A stretch of DNA of 64,000 nucleotides, from assembly GCA_029204225.1 (NCBI GenBank), contig CM055096.1, forward strand, positions 57,547,600 through 57,611,599. The letters are read 5' to 3'. Of the stretch, positions 48,040-59,785 are shown piece after piece. The notes under the pieces are model-generated. The model was not told where the DNA came from. It saw nothing but the letters and a program-made list of their open reading frames with translations, and did not search any database. The first letter of the stretch is position 1, and each line of letters opens with the position of its first letter. The DNA comes from Diphasiastrum complanatum (Eukaryota > Streptophyta > Lycopodiopsida > Lycopodiales > Lycopodiaceae). The position numbers and the translations under genes are program-made.

Positions 48040-48494
48040 GACATGATACCAAGGCTATTGGAAGAGATGAGTTTTTCAAGCATAGACAAGCTATGGGCAT
48101 CTTTGGTCAACCACAAACTGTAGCTTAAATGTTTGAAGGTGGAGTGGTAAGCATTCAAGCATTTCACCAACTTGATGTTGGTGTAGAGTCAGCCACAGAG
48201 GCTGATTTGTAGGCAGTTAGTTAGGTGTTAGGTTAGAGCTGATTGTTGGCTAGTTATTGGTAGGCAGTTGAGTAGATTTAGGCTTAACTTTGAAGGCCTC
48301 TTGAGCCTCACGTAGCCTCTGCAATGTACATATTTGTGCATAACATAATGAAGACTCTAAACATTTTGTTTTTTATCTCTTGTGCTCTATTTTCTTGTTT
48401 TATTCCATCTCTGTTGGTCTTCTTTTCACCTCAGACCACTGAACAATATTTGTCTAAATCTACGATGAGCCGATAGCCTCAAAACTTAGTAGAC
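48040..48494 (+). mobile_element. Probable copia tail and LTR remnant
   Basis: Sequence after the RNase H stop is followed by TGTTGGTGTAGAGTCAG at about 48,174, a plausible LTR start. A possible end lies at ACTGAACA near 48,446. No partner LTR was found, so the call is weak. Confidence 0.35.
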
Positions 48495-48947
48495 TTGGAA
48501 GAAAGAGAGGCTACTGGGCATGATGGCAGCAGATTCTTAAATGGAACTCTTGTTGATAGCAAGCGAGAGTTTCATTTTGGGAAAGGAGAGCCTAGAGGTA
48601 TCAATCATTTTGCAACAAAGCGGCAAAGACGACAGTACCTTAACGAGAAGTATCAAACATTAAGGTCTTTGGTGCAAAATCCTTCCAAGGTAGTAGATTA
48701 CCATTTTTTCAAGTTAAAATTGAAGATGCTTTTGTCATTCTTTGTACCGGGATTTCAGGCGGACAGGGCATCCATTGTAGCAGATGCAATCGAGTATGTG
48801 AAAGAGCTAAAGAGGATTGTACAACTTCTTCAACTACTCCTTCAACACAAATGTTGTGGAAGACGACGGGCATGGGCTTTGCTTGAAGAACATAGTCTGT
48901 GCTCGTCTTCCACAACGAGAAAAGTCTTATCGGTGTTGCAATTATAG
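48495..48947 (+). pseudogene. bHLH transcription factor fragment (bHLH10/89/91-like)
   Basis: Exon 1 (to 48,689) carries 'INHFATKRQRRQYLNEKYQT' and then 'LRSLVQNPSK', the basic region and helix 1. A 69-bp intron (48,690-48,758, GTAGTA...TTTCAG) leads in phase to exon 2, 'ADRASIVADAIEYVKELKRI', which is helix 2. The split at PSK/ADRAS and the wording match the land-plant group of bHLH10/89/91 (tapetum/sporangium regulators in angiosperms). The Glu of the H-x-x-E-R-x-R-R signature, which contacts E-box DNA, is Lys here. Sequence after helix 2 does not match the family and includes an inverted repeat. Because the intron length is a multiple of three and has no stop, the frame also reads through it. 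Likely a decayed or truncated gene. Confidence 0.65.
48853..48916. other. Inverted repeat, 14-bp arms
   Basis: GTTGTGGAAGACGA at 48,853-48,866 and its exact reverse complement at 48,903-48,916 enclose a 36-nt loop. It lies directly after the bHLH helix 2 coding sequence. Confidence 0.9.
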
Positions 48948-49398
48948 GCTTTTCAAAGAAAGAAATAATCTTTCTTTTAAGTGATCTAAACATTTGAACA
49001 TGAGTAAATTTCCTTTCTCTAATCTCTATCTACAATGTATATTGGTTTCGCATCAAATGGCCACTATTCACATTCTATTGAATATGATCCAAAGGTTTTG
49101 CAAAGAACTAACACAATTGTTGGAGAGTGATAATTATCAGTAGCAACTTGAGCTTGCTATTCTCAGCACTATTATTGGTATGTAGTCAAAATCTGGTTAA
49201 TGTCTCTCTACTTGATCCCATTCAAGCGAACTACTATAGCTAGTGCATTGCCCTAATTCCCCCCTAGTATGATACCTTTGCAATCAGAGAGTTTATTTGC
49301 TTGAGTACGATATACAACTGATCATGATATTCTATACTAATTATAGTGTATCTATTTGCAAGTACGTGTTATTGATTTATCCTTTGCAACTTCAAATT

Positions 49399-49825
49399 GT
49401 TCCTAAAACATACGAATCATCTCATGCAATACATTATACTCTCAACCTCATGAAAATTATCTAACCTGTAACATGTCCAATGATTCTCCTCCTCCACAAT
49501 TGTTATCATATGTCTGTTTTGCATAAAAGTTATCAAACACTGTAAAGCATGATGTCTTTGAAGATAGCCAGCAGTACGTTGGTAGTCCCCAAACATCAAT
49601 CACGAATGATTTACCCTCTGTGATTCAAAATTGTTCCTAAAGCGTACGGATCATCTCATGCAATACATTAAACTTTGAACCTCATGAAAAATATCTAACC
49701 TATAACATGTGCAATAATTCTCCTCCACGACTATTCTCAGACGTCCATTTTGAATAAATTTATCTACCATTGTAAAGCATGATGTCTTTAAAGGCGGTCT
49801 GCAGTACGTTGGTAGCCCATATGCA
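49399..49825. repeat. Tandem direct duplication, about 230-bp period
   Basis: 49,399-49,592 and 49,631-49,823 are diverged direct copies. Shared landmarks are 'CATCTCATGCAATACATTA', 'AAAGCATGATGTCTTT' and 'CAGTACGTTGGTAG'. Small minus-strand frames in each copy share 'CYRLD-FHEV-S-MYCMR', but this is not enough to call a gene. Confidence 0.75.
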
Positions 49826-49919
49826 TCAAAACAACGAACATATATTGTTGGGCATTGTATGACTTGGCAAGAGAAAACACTACCTCCAAATCCCCGAGTA
49901 TGCCTCAATTAACCCTGCT

Positions 49920-51836
49920 ATACTACTGACATTGCCATATGCAATTCTATGATACCACACAAAAACTAGATAGGTCTTTATGCTATCGCCCGAGTACCAT
50001 CGCTACATCGCACCTAAGAATAAAACCTTCATTTTATTTCTTTCAAATGAACCCACATGCCGTGTCAAATTTTAGCACGTGACATGCCTCAAAATCCAAA
50101 GAGGAAATGCAAGCATCGACTAAACCGAGGAGCAATAATATTTCTTTATTATTATTTACTATTGTATTTTTCAAAGTGAGAAACCAATACCCAAAAAAAA
50201 AAACCTTAAAACAAAAAGCAATTTATTTTAAATATCCACATGTCAAGCCCACAAAAGCTTAAAATATAAAATAAAATTAGTTGCTTAATTCATTTGAATT
50301 AAAACCAAAACACAAGCATGTCAAAGTTTGACATGATTCCTAAATTCTCCTTGCAAGGCAGTGCCAAAAAGTGTCAATGCTTGGATCATGTTACAGTAAT
50401 AGCATTGGCAATTGGAAGTGATTTGTGATGTTGTGAATAAGGTGATTTGTGAAGGCTATTGCTTATGCACATTTCACTTCAATGTTACTAGTTTTGAATA
50501 TTTTTATGAGAAGTGATTGATAAGAGTGATGATGCCATGAATGTAATGATCTTGTGTTTGAGAAGTGGGATTAAAGTGCAAAGTGAATGCTTGCATTGTG
50601 GTGTTGTAGTTTGTAGCAAAAGTATAGAAATAATGTTGAAACTGTTTTATAACTTAAATCCCACTCGAAACGACCCGTGATTACTAACCATGGATTGGCA
50701 AGCCTATGTGAACTACCCATGCCTTCATGAGCATAGCGTGAAGAACAAATCAGCAACACATTCCTAAGACCTAGAAAACCATGATGAAGAATTAAAAAAA
50801 GGTCACCGTACACTGTATGCAACTCAAGTAAAAACAAGAATGCCAAAGCACATAGTGACCTTGAGAAGACAGAAGTCTTTACAAGAGAAACAAAAGTATA
50901 AGGACTATTTGTAAGCATGCAATGCAAAAACACTAACACTCAAGTGAGCAAATGAAAGTTTAAACAAACTACAAATCACTCCCCCTCGAGCCCTACGGAG
51001 AAAAGTATTAGAGAAAAAATCATTCCCATTGATCAATCACATCAAAACACACCAAAATGGCTAAAATGTTTTCACATCGTTCTCTTTCTATAGATGGCAC
51101 TGCGACCAATGTTAACAATCTTGTACAGATGCCTACATCAAATCTTATAATCTCAAATAAGCCTCTTCGTATGCACTGAGCTCTCTAGATTCATAATGGA
51201 CGGTTTTCTATATTGAACATTGAGAGCTATAAATAGTTCCCAGTTGCTCTGTAAAACAGATACACCAAAAAGATTATGATTTAACATTTTGAGGCTCTTT
51301 CACATATAACCATCTGAGATTTGGCTCAAAAAGCACCAACTACTGTAGAGATACAAAATGAAAGCGCCAAAGGTTGGTTAAGTATTGTATCTTACCACAC
51401 AAATGATCCAATTGAAGCCTTGAAAACTCTTAAGATAATGAACGATTCCAGACAACAACAGCTTTCAGATCTTGAACAGGATATGTTACTTCTCATACGT
51501 TAAGAAAAGAGTAATGGGAGTTTGGTGACCCTCAATTCCATTTTGAAGCTTTAAAGCCTCCATCCAAGGCCGCCCTCAGTTTTAACACTTTCCATAATCC
51601 ATAATCCTACGTCAATTCAATAGAGAAATGTGTAGCTGCATACAAAAAATTGTCAACTAAACAATTTCTAAGACCCTCAACATTTTCCATAGGAGATTGA
51701 CTTGTTCGCTTGCCCATCTTAAAGATTATTTCGGTTGTGTGGAATGAGAAACTGAATCAGTGTTTTGAGAAACTTAAAACCCTGATTGACTGTTTCTGCT
51801 GAAGTTTTACATATTGCAGATCCACATCAACCTTAC
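49920..51836. other. No recognised gene
   Basis: AT-rich sequence. A plus-strand frame at 51,321-51,503 (60 residues, K/E/Q/D/L-rich) has ordinary amino-acid composition but no recognisable domain. It could be a stray exon or chance. Confidence 0.4.
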
Positions 51837-51852
51837 AGTGGTATCAGAGCTC
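51837..51852 (+). other. tRNA-Met-type primer binding site
   Basis: GTGGTATCAGAGCTC directly follows a TTACA, like an LTR end followed by its PBS, on the plus strand. No gag downstream and no LTR partner were found, so this is probably a lone remnant. Confidence 0.35.
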
Positions 51853-53504
51853 AGGTAGAACAAGGATTTCACCAAAACTATCAAATAACTCCGTCATGCA
51901 TTCAGACATTGGTGGAATTGTTTGTGGCCCTTAATGCTGCAGAATGATTCTTGTGTGTGTTAGGTTGAAGTTTTGCAAATGACCTATAACGAGTATTTGG
52001 ACATCAGACGTGAAAATTGTGTACCTCATGGACGACTATTTTACAATACTTCAAAACACATCCAAGAATAACTGATTAGAACAAGAAATTCCATTAGTCT
52101 AACAAACTCTGATTTACAGCTTTAAAAAATAATTGAATTTAAGCAAGCACATCCTCACAAGGTGTTGAACACTGTTCTTGAATGATACAGTCGTGGGAAA
52201 TGACAAGATGGTTGAGGATGTATATATACTGGATACGAGCATGGTCTCTACAATCATATCACCTGCTTGTTTCATCCCTACATAAGTTCATTCTTTGTTT
52301 GTCTTAGATGCCTCCAAAACATGAGCTCATTTTGTGCAGCTGCCCCCAATGCATGAGCTCATCTAACTCCTTGTGAACTACATATCTGAATGCTGCCAAA
52401 GTTCCATCACTTGCTTCTCCTCTGGACTTTGAAACGCATTTTGACACCCATGGAATCAGTTCACTAATTTGTTATCACTCTCTTCATCTTCAAAATAGCA
52501 GAAAGTAATAAAACACAATCACTCTGAAATACTTTACAAAAAGCTGTGTTCAAAGATTACAGAATTACTTGTAACATAAAGACTGGACATTGATTGATCC
52601 ACATAAAACTACCAAAAAGATTCATCAAAGCAATCCTGCCCTGCTTATTTCTAAAAACGGATTTCCTCATCAGTTGCGTATTTCTATTCTGCTACTCAAA
52701 TGTGAGCTTGATCTAACAGATAGATTATTCTAAATCTAAAAATGTGATCGTTGGAAGATACCTGGTTACTTCACTTTCAAGGCCTGAATATGCTCTAGTA
52801 TGGAAACCTTCATACATATTTTTCCTCTTCATAATTTTGTGGGCTCTATCTCCTTGCATGCATGCCTCAGTAGAAAGATCACAGTGACTCAGAACAGTGG
52901 TAGTAATGGAGACGGGCACAAAAAGGAAAACAACTTGTGACAGGATCTTTTCCTTTGTGAAGAGCTTGCCACTGTCCAAACATAGGTGAACAAAAGACCA
53001 GATTGTAGGTCCTGCAGTGTCCCTTGTACATAATTATGCAAACAATTACTCCTACTACAAGGACTACCGAACGTGACATACATGATAGAAAAATCCGTGT
53101 ACAGATTAAGTTACGGATCTCAATCAAAAGCGTGTGGGTACTGATTCAGTTTGTGTGTAAAAATTTTACTCTTCCATTTTTTTACAAGATTTACAGGGAC
53201 TTAGTACACACATTCTTCACCAAGATAATTATAGACAAATAATCATTTGCACCCAAGCTCACACGTGGTGCATGCTTGGGCCTAAAAAGCCTAACAAGCA
53301 ATGGATCCAAACCTCCCAACAAGGACACTGACATGCAGTGGATTCGAATATAAATTTCCGCTAATAAAAATGTAACTTTTTATCAACCGAATGATGGTGT
53401 AGTCACAAAGAATCAAAGAATCAGATAATGCCCAATATGATAGCTTCCTAAGAGTTCTCTGTTATCATATAGAACTTCCTTTGAACCCATTTACCAAATG
53501 TAAG
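51853..53504. other. No recognised gene
   Basis: AT-rich sequence. Minus-strand frames near 52,725-53,127 have Cys/Leu/Phe-rich composition without a known domain. Confidence 0.4.
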
Positions 53505-54605
53505 AACCATACAGTCCGGCTTTAAACATGAAACCAACTGTCCAATAGATCATGACATGTCTCTAACTAGCTAATATACTACTGCGTTTTTAAAATGATC
53601 ACAAAATATTCTTCTAAGGGCACTTCCCCACTAGCTGTTAAAAGCACCAGTCCATAGCAGAAACCAGAAGGCAATTCTCCATCGTCCTGTTATGTGCCCT
53701 GCTCTGTTAAGATATACAACGGGTAATTTACGACATCGTTCAAACTTCATATATAGGCACTTTAGTAGTTCTCAAAAAACAATAACTCCCCTCACAAGCT
53801 TGCACTAACTGCTTGTTGAAGAGTAATGCCTATTTTACCCCTTTTGGCTAAGCTAATTTAGTTAAGTTGTACATAACTCATGGGGCATCTTTTAATTAAA
53901 TGCATGAGACCCCCTTTTGTAAGTTATGTAAATTAGTGCAAGTGGCCCACTTGGCCAAGTAGCTCACTCCTATGGTTAACACCTAGACTTTCCATGCATG
54001 TAAAGGAGGTGCTTGCCTCACAAGGGATTTGGAGGACCCACGCCCTCCTCTCTCTCTCTAGCAATTCATTTCTTCTTGAGACTTTTGAGTTTGTGAGGTG
54101 CTCATGCAATTCTCCTTGTGTGTGATATTTTCCATAGCCAAGTTTCTCAAGCTTTCATAGTTGATCTAGCATTTGAGTTAAGATACTCCATAGCTAGGTC
54201 TTGTAAATCTTCACTGCTCATTCACTGATCTATAAAACTTCAATTCACCCGTTCTACCTAAACTGAGAATCATACAGTCCTGCTATAAATGTGATACAGC
54301 CTATCTGATAGATTGATAGATGATGACATCTCTGTAAGTAGCAAAGATATGAGTTTCAAACATCGAATAGGAAATTAGTCCACAGATGTTCTTCTTAGAG
54401 CACTTTTCCACAGACCATAAAGAAGCACCAGTTGATGGCACTAACAGACTGGTGATTTCCAATGTCTCATTATGTACTCCACTCCATTGAAATCTGTAAC
54501 AGATGAGATAGAACATAGCTCGTAGTCAACAGTTCACGAATGGATACTTCAAATTTGTTTTTTTCCTTTAAAAACTCCACTTGTGAGCTCGCACAAAACT
54601 GCTCA
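53505..54605. repeat. Diverged tandem duplication interrupted by a solo LTR
   Basis: About 53,505-53,813 and 54,270-54,598 are direct copies. Landmarks are 'CATACAGTCC-GCT', 'GCACTT-TCCACA', 'AGCACCAGT' and 'CT-GCACAA-ACTGCT'. The first copy is split by the LTR at 53,814-54,213. It lies downstream of the transporter gene on the minus strand. Confidence 0.7.
53814..54213. mobile_element. Solo LTR 2 (400 bp) with TSD CTGCT
   Basis: Starts TGTTGAAGAG, ends TAAATCTTCA, and is flanked by CTGCT at 53,809-53,813 and 54,214-54,218. The sister copy of the tandem duplication has a single ACTGCT at the equivalent place near 54,600, which supports the boundaries. Orientation was not determined. Confidence 0.85.
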
Positions 54606-55377
54606 ATTGATAATCTGATCAGCATGAAACTGCTCACTAATCTGATCCCGTGCTAAACTGATACTTTTCCTACTTTCATGGATTGTCATTTCTTGACTTT
54701 CGCTCTCTAAAACTGTAGATAGATAGTAAGGCAGCAGGTGATGCATGAACGAGCCAATGTAGATGGCATTCTGATAAGAAAAGCTCTGTCTTTGGTGAAA
54801 ATTTGTTCCAAAGATGTGTTTTGGATAGATCATAACAGTGGTATTTAACCATCTCACTGACGGTAAGGTGAGCGGGATGGTGCACTTCATTACGGACTTT
54901 CGGTAGTAAAGAATACAAGTGCATTTACAAAATAGATCGTTGCTGTTAGGGCCACAAACAAGTTCTATTAATTTATGAATTCTAGCTTGATTTTCAACTG
55001 CCAGTGGAAAAAAAAGACACATATCTAGGATTCCTATCCTTTTAGATCATAATGATCAGGTTGCTACTTGATACAATCGTTGAACCATATTAAAGCAAAA
55101 TTGCTTCTTGTAAATGTAGATAAGAACACCAACAGGACAGAGAAGCATTTCCTACAGTTTGCTGGATATAAAAATAATAGTGCCAGATTGACAAGCAAAG
55201 AGGAAGCTATAATGTTCCATTATAATTGAGAGAATCCCATGCGTTATGGTATGCAATGAACCAAGTTACAAGTAGATTTGACAGTGATAAAGTACAGACA
55301 ACCGCTTGATACTACTAACCATACCTCAAAGGCCTTGATTGTTTGAACATTGAGAGAAAGGTCCCTTCGAAGGATCA
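54606..55377. other. 3' flank of the transporter gene
   Basis: No recognised coding region. A minus-strand frame of 139 residues at 54,603-55,022 shows no domain and is more likely 3' untranslated or intergenic sequence. Confidence 0.4.
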
Positions 55378-56467
55378 CTATTCTCCATGCAATATCGGCT
55401 CAAACTCCTCAATACTTTGTTTTTCTGCATCCTCAACATTATCAGATTCAAATTCTTCAACATTCTCGACCTTTATATATGCTTCATTTGAGATAAGTTC
55501 AACATGGTCTTCAATTTGCCATTTCTCAGTACAAGCCATTTTTTTATCTCTTGGATACGTGCAATACAGAAAGGAGTAGATGAAGCAACAAACTGCCAAA
55601 GGAATCGCATATGCTGTGTAAAGAGCCTTTGCTAGAGAGACAGCATTCGCTCTGTCCATGTTCACTGCTGCTTGTCTATCCAAACCCACAAGTGTGGGTA
55701 CATAACCATAAACCTTCTCAGCCAACAAACCCACTATTGGTGGAGCAAAAGAAGCCAAGACAGACTCAAAAGATCGATCCAATGCATAGATACTTGTACG
55801 AGATCGTTCAGGCACAATTTCTGCAAAAATTGGGCTGAGACAAGGACAATCAAAATGATCAATTGATTGTAAAGTGAAAACTACCACGATAATATGATGC
55901 AATACCAAAACACAAGACATAGCATCTCAGTGAAGAGTATTACTCGTATAACCAACCCTTAAGAAAGCAAGATCACTCAATTGCCTTTTCTAAACATCTG
56001 GATAAGTGACTCACTTGTTGGTCGCAGCTGCATTCCAAGACGTGGCAAACCCCAATGTGAAAAACAGTACTCCATAAACAAATTTTGCAGATGGAGTAGC
56101 GTGTACAAGCAACAACAAAATGGCTGCTAAAGGAACGCCTAAACCTGAGCTAACTTGTGATAATATGATTCTCCCTGAATTTGGATACTTTTTTGACAAG
56201 ATGTCGCCTAATCGCCCACCGAATAAGCCTCCAATGGAACTTGCTACAATGAATGTGCCAAGAAGGACAGCAGTAGTTCCATGATTGAATCCAATAAGCT
56301 CCAACCACATTGGAGCAAAAGCCAATGCTGCCCACGGGAATGTTCCTACCACTCCTTGAGCCACAAGTATTTGAAAAGTTCGAATTCCAATCACTTTACG
56401 TGCTTCTGCTAATAGTTCCTTCACATCAGCCCACAAAATAGATGTGCCTTCGCTTCTCCTCTCCTTC
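55378..56467 (-). pseudogene. UNE2-like major facilitator transporter, 3' half (two exons)
   Basis: The minus-strand exon 56,467-56,015 follows a TTTATAG acceptor. It encodes 'DVKELLAEARKVIGIRTFQI', then 'LVAQGVVGTFPWAAL', 'MWLELIGF', 'GGLFGGRLGDILSKKYPNSG' (the G-x-L-x-D-x-L loop) and 'FATSWNAAATN'. A 180-bp intron (56,014-55,835, GTGAGT...CTCAG) splits the Asn codon. The next exon, 55,834-55,378, gives 'PIFAEIVPERSRTSIYALDR', then 'SFESVLASFAPPIVG' and 'LAKALYTAYAIPLAVCCFIY', with an acidic tail to the stop. These motifs match the plant MFS group containing Arabidopsis UNE2. About six membrane helices are present; the family has about twelve. The N-terminal exons are not found upstream, where copia E begins at 59.4-57.3 kb. 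Substrate unknown. The visible half is undamaged, so the rest could lie beyond a very long intron. Confidence 0.8.
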
Positions 56468-57316
56468 CTATAAAACACGACTAAATGATCATTATATGCC
56501 TTCTGCGATAAAGAAGCAACCTAGCATCAAAATGCACATGGCCATTACATGGTGCAAGGTACAAGTTTTTTTCTAGAAATTAACGTCCATGGATGCTCAA
56601 GCACTAAGAAAAGTGACGTGAAAGAAGTGAAGCAAAAGATAATTGGATGCCTGCAGAAAGTGGCAGCTACCTTTTCGCTACCTGGAAAGATGCTCCAATA
56701 CCTCATTACAAGCTAAACAACTAAGATTAAGACTAAATTTCTCAATCGATTATTTCACAAATAAAGAGTGATCAACTTTATAGCTTCTGAAGGGGTCATG
56801 GCCCAACAAACATGCCCATAGGTTCCCTACTTTTGGTTCCAGTTGGCCAATTGTCCATACAAAATGTTCATAAAAAATGATGGATCCCTGGGGACCTAAC
56901 TTTATAACCAAAAATAACAATATGCACCCAAATGCTAACATAATGACCCGAATACTTGTAAAAATATACGATCTTCTAAGTTTTGGTAAGAGAACCTTGA
57001 ATTTTGTCATTTGTTTATCTTCATCCAGTTTTCACTATGGAGAACCTTTGGGAGTGAAATGCATTATGCAGCATTATACAAAATAGTCATTAACATAGGT
57101 TATTGGATTCTAATGATTATGTTGCCACTGTCCACAGTGGTGAATGGCATGTTGAGGCCCAAGTTCATTATGAATGTGGTCCCAGAGCACAAAGTCAATA
57201 GAAAGTCGAGCTAGAATCATAACAAGACCTCAAGGTGCTAGTTCATTTGTAGTAGGGCAGTTGAGATCTAGTTACTATGGTAGATATAAGCCCTAAGATA
57301 GAGGAAACCTATAGGA
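56468..57316. other. Intron or flanking sequence upstream of the transporter exons
   Basis: A splice acceptor abuts it at 56,469, so at least part is an intron of the transporter gene. No further exon of the family was recognised up to the copia E LTR. Confidence 0.5.
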
Positions 57317-59440
57317 TGTAGGAAAGCAAGAGTCAAGTCACCAAGATCTAGTTATCAATCAATCTCCACAAGAAACAAGAGAGAAGAGGCTGGGCGCCCT
57401 CCTCTAAGAGAGAGAGAGAGAGAAAAAATAGCAACACAAGCAATGAATTTATTTCTAACACCCTCCTTAAATGACAATGCAGAAAAATTGAAATCTTCAC
57501 TATGTAATAAAAACAGCACGTGGTATTAAATTTAAAGCTTTGCATAAAGCTTCAAATCTGACTCTAGGCAATGCCTTAGTGAAGAGGTCTGCAGTATTAT
57601 CCTCTGTAGGACAATACTCAAGAAAAATGTCACCATCATGAAGTCTCTCCCGATCAAAGTGATAATTGATCTCGATGTGCTTCGTCCTCGCATGAAAAAC
57701 AGGATTCCGTGCAATGGCAATAGCACTTTGACTATCACTCAAGATAAGAGTGGCTGAGGGCTCGCCAAACTTCATGTCAACAAGTAGTCTTCTCAGCCAT
57801 AAACCCTCCGTTGTGGTTGAAAATATTGCTCTATATTCTGCCTCACTAGAAGAAGTAGCAACAGTGGGCTGCTTTTTACTTGACCAAGAAATTGCAAAAT
57901 TTTCATAAAAAAACAATGTCCACTTGTAGAGCGTCTAGTGTCTTGATCTCCACCCCAATCTGAGTCACTAAAACCAACCAAACATGCATCATCACAAGCA
58001 GGAAAAACCAGTCCATGACTTCTTGTTCCTTGAAGCCTGTCTCCATAGGTGTACTACTATAGCCAACAAAAATGCATTTAACTCCTTTATTCGCAAGCTT
58101 TGTACAAAGTTTATCCGGAACAAAAGCATAAGTCGTACAACCAAAAATGCGAAAGTGAGAGATTGAAGGCTTCTTCCCATACCAAACTTCATAAGGAGTT
58201 AATACTTTCAATGCTTTAGTAGGACAACGATTGCTTATGTATGTTGCCGTTATAACCGCTTCAGCTCAAAACTTGTGAGGCAATCCCTTTGCTTTGAGCA
58301 TGCAACGGGCCATCTCCATAAGTGTGCGATTTTTTCGCTCGGCAACACCATTTTGTTGAGGCGTATAGGGAGTTGTCATTTGATGTAGAATTCCCTTCTC
58401 TCGAAGAAATGCACCGAACGTACTCTTGATGTATTCCCCTCCTCGATCGGTGCATAGGGCCTTCAAAGAATGCCCAAACAAATTTTCCACCATTGCTAGA
58501 AAATCTTTGAAATGTTGAAAAACTTCAGATTTAGCCTTCATAGGATAGATCCATGTAAAACGGGAAAAGTCATCAATAAAAATCTCATCATTCAAAAGCT
58601 GATGATCATAGTTCTTGTCATTGGACAAAGTCAAAACCACTCTATTGGAAACAACACTTAATCATTTATTCACCTGGAACATAAAGCAAGACACTGAAAT
58701 GGATGAACACGTGACCCTATTTGGATTCGGTCCTCATTGGACCACAAACATCACTATGAACCAATCAAGAACCCTTATAGTTCCATCAATTGGAAAAAGT
58801 TTCCTAAATTAGGTTAGCTTCAAATGAAGCCTACACCAAAACCCAATTAGGAAGCCAAATAGCGTGATCAACACACACTCCAATAGGGCTGTTGAAGGCA
58901 CCCTACTACTTGCTGAAAATCTGCAATTTTCCAACCACAAATTTGCCCTAACCCAAAATAGGGTATGCTGAATATTGGGCGCCCTCTTTCACAAATGCAA
59001 ACCTGAAAACAAAAACAGCAAGGTAAGAAGGCTCCAAAACCAAAAATCAGTAGCAGATTTTTGGGCGCCCTCCTCCAAACAAAACTTGCTGAAAACTGGT
59101 TGCAAAAAAATCAAATTTGAGATGTTGATTTTTGGGTGCCACAAATTGCTCCTCCAAGATCTGAAATGGACGCCTTCCTTCAACTTGAAAAAAGACAAAA
59201 AAGCTGATCCAAACTCCACTTGGAAAGATCAACTGGATGCTGAAATTTTAGAACAAAAAGTAGAGAAGCTCCTCTTCTTGTAGGGCACCAACACACAAGC
59301 TTGTTGCAGATCTGGTAGCTCCGATACCATGTAGGAAAGCAAGAGTCAAGTCACCAAGAAACAAGAGAGAAGAGGCTGGGCGCCCTCCTCTAAGAGAGAG
59401 AGAGAGAGAAAACAGCAACACAGGCAATATGTACAATAAT
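57317..59440 (-). mobile_element. Ty1/copia element E with internal deletion
   Basis: On the minus strand the 3' LTR is short (57,317 to about 57,462, TGTAGGAAAGC to TTTCTAACA), preceded by the polypurine tract TTTAAGGAGGG. The 5' LTR copy starts at 59,331 beside the PBS TGGTATCGGAGC. Coding: integrase core 'FIDDFSRFTWIYPMK', 'TDRGGEYIKSTFGAFLREKG' and 'NGVAERKNRTL' (58,640-58,266), then 'YEVWYGKKPSISHFRIFGC', which jumps straight to RNase H 'LVGFSDSDWGGDQDTRRSTS' and 'TSSSEAEYRAI' (57,981-57,500). The whole RT is missing. Gag and protease are also gone. Both LTRs carry GGGCGCCCTCCTC next to a (GA)n run. Non-autonomous remnant. Confidence 0.8.
58960..59110. repeat. Extra GGGCGCCCTC-type copies inside copia E
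   Basis: The LTR motif GGGCGCCCTC recurs near 58,978 and 59,062 in the internal region. This suggests either captured LTR pieces or a tandemly amplified motif. Confidence 0.5.
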
Positions 59441-59785
59441 GTGAAAAAATGTGACAAAATAAGCCAATGTGTACTCTACCTACTTACTGATTGTAGAGCA
59501 CCCCCAAAAGTCAAGATAGGGCCCCTAAACCAAATTAGACCCCTAAGGACCCATGAGTCAGTACATGACCAAAATTGGGTCCAACTGAACTTAAGACAAA
59601 CTTAAGATCGCCTAAATAACTAAATACCCATGGTTACACAAATCTCGACCTTTTGGGTCAAAGTAACCTATGGATTAACTTCAGCATAGTCATTTATTTC
59701 TGACATAGGACGAGCGACATGTAAACATGTAAACATTGATACATAAATAATGATGACAAGGGTCCTAGCTAAAGCAAAAATACTG
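59441..59785. other. No gene seen
   Basis: AT-rich spacer between the copia E 5' LTR and the gypsy RT fragment. No coding pattern. Confidence 0.4.

Noticed and set aside
51321-51503. 60-residue plus-strand frame with normal amino-acid composition
   Set aside because: No recognised motif, splice context or partner exon; kept only as a remark.
54603-55022. 139-residue minus-strand frame downstream of the transporter
   Set aside because: No domain, overlaps the start of a tandem duplication, and sits in the 3' flank of the transporter gene.
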